This document shows positions 1-7,532 of a DNA stretch of 40,608 nucleotides, in pieces. The position numbers and the translations under genes are program-made. Below the pieces are notes generated by a model that saw nothing but the letters and a program-made list of their open reading frames with translations, searched no databases and was not told where the DNA came from. Each line of letters begins with the position of its first letter. Within the stretch, counting starts at the first letter, position 1. The stretch comes from Bacteroidaceae bacterium. GTDB lineage: Bacteria; Bacteroidota; Bacteroidia; Bacteroidales; Bacteroidaceae. The DNA lies in assembly GCA_024401115.1 (NCBI GenBank), contig JAKSLP010000026.1, positions 1 through 40,608 of the forward strand, read 5' to 3'.

Positions 1-9
1 ATTATAATG

Positions 10-181
10 AGTGTGACAGCGTGACCGTGTGACAGCAAAAATTATACTACTCCTTATAACTCAAAAAATATTTTATCTATATATATTATATAATATATAT
101 AGATAAGATAAGATTATAGAAAAAACCAAATCCGATAGTAGTGGCATAAAATATGGTGTCACGCGGTCACGCTGTCACACT
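10..181. repeat. Nested inverted repeat with iteron-like direct repeats
   Basis: Two 25-nt arms, 10-34 and 157-181, are reverse complements with one mismatch. The left arm contains the direct repeat GTGTGACAGC twice (11-20 and 27-36), separated by GTGACC. Between the arms lies a perfect 34-bp AT-only-plus-one-GC-pair palindrome at 73-106, nearly concentric with the outer arms. The element lies just past the hsdR stop codon, in the first 222 bases, which hold no gene I can support. It could form a cruciform, bind a protein, or mark the end of a mobile element. Its function is unknown. Confidence 0.75.
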
Positions 182-222
182 TAGAAATTATGGTGTCAAA
201 TATTAATCACCAATTATAGAAA

Positions 223-3200
223 TCATTCTTTTCTTTCAGCAGCCATCAGCATACCGTCACCTTCTTCTGCCTCCTGATACTTTTTCATGATATGTGGATA
301 GTTCTGTGGCACATCATGAATGATGGCATCCAAAGGAACATCCGGCTGGAACTGACCATCCGAAATGTCATAGAAGCGGCCGAAGAAGTCGCGAAGCTTA
401 TCCAGAACGGTCTGTTTCTTTACGGCACGCTTGTTGCCGCCACCGCCAAACAGTTTCATCTTAGGCAGAATCTTGGTGATGGCTGTACCCGTCGAGCTTA
501 CCTCACCATCCTGGAAGGCATCCTCCATGAACTTGTAGGTCTCCTCCGGATTCAGGTTCTCCTCATCAATAATCTTATCCAGTTCCTCCTTGCGCTCCTT
601 AGCCACAAACTGCTCCCAGTCATCGTACACATTCGATGATTCCGGAGTCATGCGGTCAATGAACTTCTCAATCAGTTCACGCTTGTCACGCATATCAGGG
701 CTGGAGCTGATAGCCTGCTTTATCTTCACGATGATTTCCTTATCCATGCAGTTGGACTCATGGAACTTGTTCACCAGACGCAGAATATAATCGATGTTGA
801 TCTGCACCTGCTTGATCAGGTCCATCTCAAACTCTATGTCCTCATTCACCTTTTCCGCTTCCTGCTTCTCAGGCTTGAACTCATCACGCAAATCCAGATA
901 CCATGATTTGTAGTTCTGCATCTCACCCTCAGTCACTACCGCCTTTTCTGCGGTAAACTCATCGAACGAGCTCAGCAGGTTCTGCAGTTTCAGGATGGCA
1001 CCAAACTGACGGATAAAGTCAAGTTTCTCCTCCTCCGATGTGATATCAGCCAATCCGCCTACAGGGAATTTAGCCAACAAGGCGTCTATCAGTTCCTTGT
1101 AACCCGGAATACGGTTGCCCTTGTCATCGGTATAGCCGTAATAGTAGTCACGGAACGGACGCACCAGAATGATGCCGTTGGCATTCTCATCGCCAAACAG
1201 GGCAAAGCTGTCGTTGGTTGCCTTCTCCAAATTGCGGAAGCACACAATGTTACCGCAGTCCTTTACCGCATTCAGAATACGGTTGGTACGGCTGTAAGCC
1301 TGCAGCAGTCCGTGCAGTTTCAGGTTCTTATCCACCCATAGTGTATTGATGGTCTTGCTGTCGAAACCCGTCAGGAACATACCCACCACAATCAGGATAT
1401 CCACCTCCTTGTTCTTCATGCGAAGCGAAACATCCTTGTAGTAATTCTGGAATTTCTCGCTGCTGGTATCGTAGCTAGTACCGAAGGTCTCGTTGTAATC
1501 CCGTATGGCACGTTCCAAAGCATCCTTGCTCACTACATCCAGCTGATCGGTTGCTTCCGGATTCTCATCCTCCAGGGTGCCCGTATCGTCCTCAGCCTCA
1601 TTGGCGGCATAGGTAAAGATAGTGGCCACCCGCAGCCGCTTGTCGGGAGCCAATCCTTCCTGCTGCTTCTTGAATTCCTCATAGTATCTGATGGCTGTAG
1701 GCACGCTATCCACCGCAAAGATACTGTTGAATCCCTGCTGCTTCACCTTCAGTTTCTTCTCATCCGCACGCTTCACCACCTGAGCCACATTCGTTATCTT
1801 GCTGAATCCATAGCTGTTGGCCTGTTTGGTCTTCTGGTCAAAATGCTCCAGAATGTATTTTACGTTATTGGCTATTCTTCGTGGGTCATGCAGCACCTCA
1901 TCGGTATCAATTCCCCAAACCTTCTCATCGCCAACACCTTCCTTCATCTTCATGGTAGAGATGTAATCCACCTTAAATTTCAGCACATTCTTATCGTTGA
2001 TGGCATTGATGATGGTGTAGGTGTGCAGAGCCTTGGTAGGATTACCCTTATCATCGGGCTCGCCACCGAATGCCTGAGCTGTGGTGCGCAAATTGGGGTT
2101 CTTTCCGGCACCGGCATTGACCGAGAAAATAGGCGTACCGGTAAAGCCGAACAGGAAGTCCTTCTTGAACTTTCGGGTGATAAGTACGTGCATATCACCG
2201 AACTGACTGCGGTGGCACTCGTCAAATATCATCACCACATTCTGGTTCAGCGCCTTTACCTCCACATCCTTTTTCTTGAGTAGGGTAGACAGTTTCTGAA
2301 TGGTGGTGATGATAATCTTCACACTATCGTCATTCAGCTGCTCGTACAGTTTGCGGATATTGGTATTGCTGTTGGCACAATCCTTCTCAAAGTTGTCGTA
2401 CTCCTTCATGGTCTGGTAATCCAGATCCTTACGGTCCACCACAAACAGCACCTTATCCACACACTCCATCTGGCTGGCCAACTGAGCCGTCTTAAAACTG
2501 GTTAGTGTCTTGCCCGAACCGGTGGTATGCCAGATGTAACCGCCAGCCTTAATGGTGCCTTGCCACTTGTTGTAGCTGGCCTGCTGAATACGCATCAGAA
2601 TGCGCTCGGTGGCTGCTATCTGGTAAGGGCGCATCACCATCAGGTTCTTATCCACGGTAAACACACAATACTTGGTCAGTATGTTCAGCAGGGTATGCTT
2701 GGCAAAGAAAGTGGTGGTGAAGTCCGTCAAATCAGGCAGGATGCGGTTCTTGGCATCAGCCCAATACGAAGTAAACTCAAAGCTGTTGCTCTCTCGCTTG
2801 ATTTTCTTCTGAGGCTGCTTGTCCATCTCCTTCTCATGGGCAAAGCGAGTGGTATTGCTGTAATATTTGGTTTGTGTTCCGTTTGAAATCACAAAGATCT
2901 GTACATAGTCAAACAGCGCCCGTCCTGCCCAGAAAGTCTCACGCTGGTAGCGGTTGATTTGGTTGAACGCCTCCTTTATGCTCACGCCTCTGCGCTTCAG
3001 TTCGATGTGCACCAGCGGCAAACCATTCACCAAAACGGTAACATCATAGCGGTTGCTGGCGGTACCGCCTTCGGGAACATACTGGTTGATGACCTGCAGG
3101 CGGTTGTTATGGATATTCTTCTTATCCAGCAACTTAATATTCTTGGTCTCACCATTATCCCGTTGCAGGTTCAGGATATTCTCCCGCTGAATAATCACCG

Positions 3201-3498
3201 TCTTATCCTCGATGGTCATGCTCTCACCGGCTATCTGTCCGTCAAACAGCCGTTTCCATTCCGTATCGGTAAAGGTGTAGTTGTTCAGCAGTTCCAGCTG
3301 GTGGCGCAGGTTCTCTATCAAAGCCTTCTCATCCTTGATGGTAGGGTAGTCATACCCCTGAGCCTTCAGCTGCTTGATGAAAGACCGTTCCAGTTGCGCC
3401 TCGCTCTGATACACCAGCACGTTCTCCTGCTGGCGCTCGTACTTAGCCACCACGGTACTCTCTTCCTGTTCTACTACGATGTTATAGTTTTCGGTCAT
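223..3498 (-). CDS. hsdR: Type I restriction endonuclease, R subunit
   Basis: This is the motor and nuclease subunit of a type I restriction-modification complex. It translocates unmethylated DNA using ATP and cuts it. In the 1091-residue product, the N-terminal PD-(D/E)xK nuclease is visible as D152 and E166-x-K168. A Walker A motif (TTGSGKT) is at about 325-331, a DECH box at about 426-429, and later helicase motifs include GFDSKT and QAYSRTNRI. The C-terminal part is helical and should dock on the methylase. Length and arrangement resemble the EcoR124 (type IC) group. The ATG at 3498 lies 6 bp after the rhuM-like stop codon, so it belongs to one minus-strand operon with hsdM, hsdS and rhuM. 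All motifs are intact, so the enzyme is probably active. Confidence 0.96.
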   Translation of the reverse strand: MTENYNIVVEQEESTVVAKYERQQENVLVYQSEAQLERSFIKQLKAQGYDYPTIKDEKALIENLRHQLELLNNYTFTDTEWKRLFDGQIAGESMTIEDKTVIIQRENILNLQRDNGETKNIKLLDKKNIHNNRLQVINQYVPEGGTASNRYDVTVLVNGLPLVHIELKRRGVSIKEAFNQINRYQRETFWAGRALFDYVQIFVISNGTQTKYYSNTTRFAHEKEMDKQPQKKIKRESNSFEFTSYWADAKNRILPDLTDFTTTFFAKHTLLNILTKYCVFTVDKNLMVMRPYQIAATERILMRIQQASYNKWQGTIKAGGYIWHTTGSGKTLTSFKTAQLASQMECVDKVLFVVDRKDLDYQTMKEYDNFEKDCANSNTNIRKLYEQLNDDSVKIIITTIQKLSTLLKKKDVEVKALNQNVVMIFDECHRSQFGDMHVLITRKFKKDFLFGFTGTPIFSVNAGAGKNPNLRTTAQAFGGEPDDKGNPTKALHTYTIINAINDKNVLKFKVDYISTMKMKEGVGDEKVWGIDTDEVLHDPRRIANNVKYILEHFDQKTKQANSYGFSKITNVAQVVKRADEKKLKVKQQGFNSIFAVDSVPTAIRYYEEFKKQQEGLAPDKRLRVATIFTYAANEAEDDTGTLEDENPEATDQLDVVSKDALERAIRDYNETFGTSYDTSSEKFQNYYKDVSLRMKNKEVDILIVVGMFLTGFDSKTINTLWVDKNLKLHGLLQAYSRTNRILNAVKDCGNIVCFRNLEKATNDSFALFGDENANGIILVRPFRDYYYGYTDDKGNRIPGYKELIDALLAKFPVGGLADITSEEEKLDFIRQFGAILKLQNLLSSFDEFTAEKAVVTEGEMQNYKSWYLDLRDEFKPEKQEAEKVNEDIEFEMDLIKQVQINIDYILRLVNKFHESNCMDKEIIVKIKQAISSSPDMRDKRELIEKFIDRMTPESSNVYDDWEQFVAKERKEELDKIIDEENLNPEETYKFMEDAFQDGEVSSTGTAITKILPKMKLFGGGGNKRAVKKQTVLDKLRDFFGRFYDISDGQFQPDVPLDAIIHDVPQNYPHIMKKYQEAEEGDGMLMAAERKE

Positions 3499-3504
3499 GA
3501 TTTC

Positions 3505-4497
3505 TTAATTGTTATTATCCAGAAATCCTTTGATTTCTTTATCAAAGTCTGATTCTATCTTTTGAGTCTTGTTAAAGATCTCATATTCTTTCTCAGCTTT
3601 TGCTTCAGCTTGCGAACGTGAGATTTTACCTTTGTCGGGTAATAAATCATATCTGCGGAAAGAGAGGAATTCATTTACGCTAGCAGCAAACTGCTCCATA
3701 TTGAATGTGTTTTCACGTTCAATCAAATCCTCAATATAATCAAAGTATCCAGTTACAGCACGCTCTAATTGACGGATTTGTTTTTCATCCAGGTAATTCT
3801 TTGCAATTTTAGTGTCCGATTTCAATATTCGTCCATCGGGCGCATTTTTCCAAGTTTTCAATCCCATGTGATCCTTGGTATGATCAGCAGCTTGATAGAT
3901 TATTTCAGGTGCAGTTTTTCCTGTAATGGCATAATGGAAACGGTTTTGAACCATCATGAAAAACTCTCTGGTAACCTCGGCTTGGCGATCGTAATCTATA
4001 GAGCATTCAGCATAGATATCTGTAATCTGCTGCCAAATTCGTCTTTCGCTGGCACGGATAGAACGAACACGCTCTAACAGTTCCCTGAAATAATCTTTGC
4101 CAAAAGCAGTCTTTCCTTGCTTCAACCGTTCATCATCCAGAACAAATCCTTTACGTATGAACTCAGTCAGGACGCCCGTTGCCCACTGACGGAATCGTGT
4201 GGCTTTCAGTGAGTTTACTCGATAACCAACCGCAATGATGGCATCCAGGTTGTAGAAATTAGTGAGATATTTTTTTCCATCTGTAGCAGTATGTGCAATT
4301 TTTGCACATACTGAATCTTGTACTAATTCTCCTTCTTCAAAAATATTCCCCAAATGTTTTGTTATAACACTTCTATCTACTCCAAAAAGCTGTGCCATTG
4401 CTTTTTGAGTGCACCAGATATTTTCATCTTTTACTACCACCTGAACTTTCCCCTCTTCATCAGGTAGGTTGTATATGAGAAATTGTATTTCGTTCAT
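3505..4497 (-). CDS. RhuM-like (Virulence_RhuM family) protein inside the hsd operon
   Basis: The 330-residue protein matches the RhuM family, which was named after a Salmonella pathogenicity-island gene and is often found in type I restriction loci. Recognisable parts are the N-terminal helix-turn-helix-like stretch around residues 28-52 (CTQKAMAQLFGVDRSVITKH), a central segment with YNLDAIIAVGYRVNS, and a charged helical C-terminus. The family's biochemical role is not established; DNA binding is plausible from the N-terminus. It sits between hsdS and hsdR, 6 bp before hsdR, and is separated from hsdS by a 105-bp gap carrying a perfect inverted repeat. Its codons are more AT-rich than those of hsdR. 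Family call is confident; function is not. Confidence 0.85.
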   Translation of the reverse strand: MNEIQFLIYNLPDEEGKVQVVVKDENIWCTQKAMAQLFGVDRSVITKHLGNIFEEGELVQDSVCAKIAHTATDGKKYLTNFYNLDAIIAVGYRVNSLKATRFRQWATGVLTEFIRKGFVLDDERLKQGKTAFGKDYFRELLERVRSIRASERRIWQQITDIYAECSIDYDRQAEVTREFFMMVQNRFHYAITGKTAPEIIYQAADHTKDHMGLKTWKNAPDGRILKSDTKIAKNYLDEKQIRQLERAVTGYFDYIEDLIERENTFNMEQFAASVNEFLSFRRYDLLPDKGKISRSQAEAKAEKEYEIFNKTQKIESDFDKEIKGFLDNNN

Positions 4498-4551
4498 AAT
4501 TACAATTTGAAATATAACATTTCAGTATATTGTGTTCTTTTTCTATTTTAT

Positions 4552-4602
4552 ACCATTTGTCCGAAGGTATACAAATTTTTCTAATAGCATCGGACAAATG
4601 GT
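4552..4602. repeat. Perfect 13-bp inverted repeat between hsdS and the rhuM-like gene
   Basis: ACCATTTGTCCGA at 4552-4564 is the exact reverse complement of 4590-4602, with a 25-nt AT-rich spacer. The right arm ends immediately beside the hsdS stop codon (4603-4605), and the left arm lies 54 bp upstream of the rhuM-like start. On the minus strand it could form a hairpin after hsdS, acting as an attenuator or mRNA processing site. It could also be an operator for an internal promoter. There is no U-run typical of an intrinsic terminator. Confidence 0.7.
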
Positions 4603-5745
4603 TTAGTTAAAGGTGAGCAACTTTTCCCGATAATACTCGTATTGCTTCTTCCTCAATGCCAGCTCTTCCTCCAAGGTTTGAATGGCGGATTCAAACTTGT
4701 CGAGGATGGAGACGATTTCTTGTTGGCGTTGCAAGGATGGGATAGGAATTGGTATAGTGTTTAATTTTTCTTGATTTAACTTTGGTTGAGCACCTCCTGT
4801 AATCCATGGGGTTAAATCAATAGAATTTAAATATGTTTCGACCAATCGTCTGGTTTCCCTATTTTCAAATTCTATAACATGAGCATGATTATTTACCCAT
4901 GTTTTGCCAGATATACTGAATGCTATTGGTGTTGATCTTGCTAACAGATTTGCTCCATCTTCAGATATAAGGAGATAGTCTCCATCAAAAATATATCCTT
5001 CAACAAAATCCACTATACCAGACGCTCCATAATATGGATAGATTCCAGCAACTCTTTTAGAACTTGTAATAGGCTTTCGTCTTCTATCACAGTTTATGCT
5101 GATTTGGTCAAGAGTCTTTTTTTCCACATTTTCATCAAATGTGAGGAGCTGATTGCGGTAATACTCATACTGTTTCTTTCTCAATTCCAATTCTTGTTCC
5201 AGATTGGCCTGAGCTTCAGTGAAGGTATCCAAAATCCGAACTATCTCCTGCTGGATGGGGAGAGGAGGGAGAGGGATTTCAATTTTTGCCAATTGAGAAA
5301 AAGGAAGAGTTCTTCTACCTGTTCCTTCAATACCCTGTCTATAAAAAAGTATTTGGCTCATTCCAGGGTAGCTCAGCAAAAAGGAAAGCAGATAATCTGG
5401 AAGGACTTTACTTTCATCAATACTAAAGACCACATCAAGTGGACTTACTATAACAGGCCCTTCATCTTTTAGATAACTGATCGAACCTACGTCGATTCGT
5501 GAAGGAGAGTATACAAACCATCCTTTATAAACGAGAAAATAGTTGGAAGTGTCTGAGCTAGTAATTTTCGTCTTTTCACCAAAAAAATCTGCAGTTGGAA
5601 TAAGTCCACGTTGTGTTATGCTATATGCTAATTTGGAGATACCTTTTTTATTTCTCTGTCTTTCTGAAATGGCGATTTCTCCTATTGTAACATATGGCAC
5701 ACCATTTGGGCATGCCTCTTCGATTATGTTTTTAAATGATTTCAT
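4603..5745 (-). CDS. hsdS: Type I restriction-modification specificity subunit
   Basis: HsdS recognises the bipartite DNA target and holds the two methylase subunits. The 380-residue product has two target-recognition domains, residues about 1-160 and 206-335. Each is followed by a coiled-coil conserved region, about 161-203 and 336-379. The two conserved regions are near-copies: both contain QQEIV, ILD and then LRKKQYEYYR with LLTF. Such repeats allow target-domain swapping by recombination. Only one complete hsdS is present in the window, with no partner cassette and no recombinase. The ATG at 5745 lies 4 bp after the hsdM stop, so translation is likely coupled. The target sequence cannot be read from the protein. 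Confidence 0.95.
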   Translation of the reverse strand: MKSFKNIIEEACPNGVPYVTIGEIAISERQRNKKGISKLAYSITQRGLIPTADFFGEKTKITSSDTSNYFLVYKGWFVYSPSRIDVGSISYLKDEGPVIVSPLDVVFSIDESKVLPDYLLSFLLSYPGMSQILFYRQGIEGTGRRTLPFSQLAKIEIPLPPLPIQQEIVRILDTFTEAQANLEQELELRKKQYEYYRNQLLTFDENVEKKTLDQISINCDRRRKPITSSKRVAGIYPYYGASGIVDFVEGYIFDGDYLLISEDGANLLARSTPIAFSISGKTWVNNHAHVIEFENRETRRLVETYLNSIDLTPWITGGAQPKLNQEKLNTIPIPIPSLQRQQEIVSILDKFESAIQTLEEELALRKKQYEYYREKLLTFN

Positions 5746-5749
5746 AAGT

Positions 5750-7297
5750 TCAAAGAGTTTTGATTAACATGTCCAATTCTTCGCATTTTTCAATGACTTT
5801 TTGGTGTGTTTGTTTAACTTGTTGATTTAATAAATCTATATTGACAATCTCTCTGGTGTCTTCTTTCTCTATGTAAGAAGAAACAGACAAATTGCAATCG
5901 TTATCAAGGATGAAGTCGTTAGCTAATAATTTTGAGAAATATTCAATTTCTTTGCGGTTACAAAAAGTATCAAATATTCTATTCCTATTCTCAATGGATA
6001 AATAGTTTTTATTTCCTCTATGTTCATATTCGTTGCTTGCATCAATGAATAGAATTTTATTATCTGCTTTTTTGCTTTTTTTAAGGACAATGATACAAGT
6101 TGCTATGCTCACGCCAAAGAACAGGTTGGCCGGAAGCTGGATGATGGTATCCACATAGTTGTTCTTCACCAGATACTGTCGGATTTTCTGCTCATCGCCA
6201 CCTCGGTACAAAACTCCAGGGAACTCAACGATGGCAGCCGTTCCTGATTCGGCCAGATGGTACAGCATGTGCATGGTGAATGCCAAATCGGCAGCACTCT
6301 TAGGTGCCAGCACTCCGGCAGGGGCATAACGCTCGTCATTAATCAGGATAGGGTTGTCCTTTCCGTCCCACTTGGTGGAGTAGGGAGGATTAGAAACGAT
6401 GGCATCGAAAGGAGCATCATCGATATGCAGCGGTTCGTGCAAGGTATCACCCAACTGAATATCAAACTTATCGGGCTCGATGTTATGCAGGAACATATTG
6501 ATGCGGCACAGGTTGTAGGTGGTAGGATTGATTTCCTGACCGTAGTATTTCAACTGATCGTTCTGCTTTCCGGCAGTCTTGGCAAACTTCATCAGCAAGG
6601 AGCCGGAACCGCAGGCAGGGTCGTACACCTTGCGGATATTCTCATTTTCATGGCTGGCAATGCGTGCCAGCAGTTCACTCACTTCCTGAGGAGTAAAGAA
6701 CTCGCCACCGCTCTTTCCTGCCTGGCTGGCGTACATCTGCATCAGGAACTCATAGGCATCGCCAAAGGTGTCAATCTGATTATCCTGGTACTTGTGCCCC
6801 AAATCCATATCGGCAATTTTATGCAGTACCTTAGCCAACAGCTTGTTACGCATGTTCACGCTGTTACCCAACTGCGAGTTATCCACGCTGAAATCGCTGA
6901 ACAGACCTTTCAGCTTCTCCTCGCTGGGTGTTCCCACCGCACTGGCCTCAATGGCACGGAAGGTCTTGGAAAGCGTCTCGTTCAGGTTCTCATCGTTATC
7001 CGCATTTTGGGTCACGTTGCAGAACAGCTGAGATGGCAGGATAAAGTAACCCTTTTCCTCCACCATCTGCTCACGGGCCTCCTCTGCATCGGCATCCGTC
7101 ATCTGTGCATAATCAAAATCATCCTCACCCTGAAGGGCATTGATGTATTTGGTCATGTTCTCGCTGATATAGCGGTAGAAGATGGCGCCCAGCACGTATG
7201 CCTTGAATTCCCAGCCGCCGATGGCACCACGAAGATCATCCGCAATGCTCCATATTGTTTTGTGGAGCTCCTCTCGCTCCTGATTATAGTTTGCCAT
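5750..7297 (-). CDS. hsdM: Type I restriction-modification DNA methyltransferase, M subunit
   Basis: This is the N6-adenine methyltransferase subunit that protects host DNA and, with HsdS and HsdR, forms the restriction complex. In 515 residues, an N-terminal helical HsdM_N domain (about 1-150) precedes the methylase fold. The S-adenosylmethionine motif DPACGSGS is at 226-233 and the catalytic NPPY at 303-306. The C-terminus is helical and AT-rich in sequence. It is the first gene of the hsd operon, and a good promoter (TAAATTTG) lies about 25 bp upstream. Length and arrangement resemble EcoR124 M. All key residues are present. Confidence 0.96.
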   Translation of the reverse strand: MANYNQEREELHKTIWSIADDLRGAIGGWEFKAYVLGAIFYRYISENMTKYINALQGEDDFDYAQMTDADAEEAREQMVEEKGYFILPSQLFCNVTQNADNDENLNETLSKTFRAIEASAVGTPSEEKLKGLFSDFSVDNSQLGNSVNMRNKLLAKVLHKIADMDLGHKYQDNQIDTFGDAYEFLMQMYASQAGKSGGEFFTPQEVSELLARIASHENENIRKVYDPACGSGSLLMKFAKTAGKQNDQLKYYGQEINPTTYNLCRINMFLHNIEPDKFDIQLGDTLHEPLHIDDAPFDAIVSNPPYSTKWDGKDNPILINDERYAPAGVLAPKSAADLAFTMHMLYHLAESGTAAIVEFPGVLYRGGDEQKIRQYLVKNNYVDTIIQLPANLFFGVSIATCIIVLKKSKKADNKILFIDASNEYEHRGNKNYLSIENRNRIFDTFCNRKEIEYFSKLLANDFILDNDCNLSVSSYIEKEDTREIVNIDLLNQQVKQTHQKVIEKCEELDMLIKTL

Positions 7298-7320
7298 AGT
7301 AATATGATATGCTTAATCCG

Positions 7321-7352
7321 CAAATTTAGGGAAATTTTGGGACAATAACGAA
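7321..7352 (-). promoter_or_regulatory. Promoter of the hsd operon
   Basis: On the minus strand, TAAATTTG (plus 7321-7328) matches the Bacteroidota -7 element TAnnTTTG. TTCG, one base off the -33 TTTG, lies 20 bp upstream. Transcription would start a few bases before the hsdM ATG at 7297. Confidence 0.65.
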
Positions 7353-7370
7353 TTCTATAAAACATTTGTT

Positions 7371-7520
7371 TTATGGCATATACTTTATGGAAGGAGTAAA
7401 GATTACAAAATGTACACAAGGGGACCCTTGTGTACATCCGTCATCACTTCTGCACGAGGCTAGGGTGAGGCTGAATAGAGCCACAAATGCCAATACCAGA
7501 TAGGAGATATGTCTTTTTAT
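7371..7520 (-). pseudogene. Decapitated lipoprotein 5' fragment
   Basis: The minus strand from 7520 reads IKRHISYLVLAFVALF followed by SLTLASCRSDD, then about 22 unrelated residues and a stop at 7371-7373. The first part is a classic Bacteroidota lipoprotein signal: basic start, hydrophobic core, lipobox LASC and acidic residues after the cysteine. There is no ATG; the expected start codon is ATA, one base from ATG. The frame lies 12 bp after the stop codon of the upstream secreted protein gene, as if it were the next gene of that operon. I read it as the 5' end of a lipoprotein gene cut off where the restriction island begins. It could instead be expressed from a non-standard start. Confidence 0.5.
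7410..7437. repeat. 28-bp near-perfect palindrome upstream of hsdM
   Basis: ATGTACACAAGGG (7410-7422) and its exact reverse complement (7425-7437) are separated only by GA. The site lies 113 bp upstream of hsdM, inside the lipoprotein remnant frame. It could be a regulator binding site, a hairpin, or an insertion scar. There is no T-run, so it is not a good intrinsic terminator. Confidence 0.75.
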
Positions 7521-7532
7521 AATATCGATAAA

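Noticed and set aside
4552..4602. Tyrosine-recombinase crossover site for hsdS inversion
   Set aside because: The 25-nt spacer is longer than the usual 6-8 bp, no second copy or hsdS cassette was seen, and no recombinase gene is present in the window.
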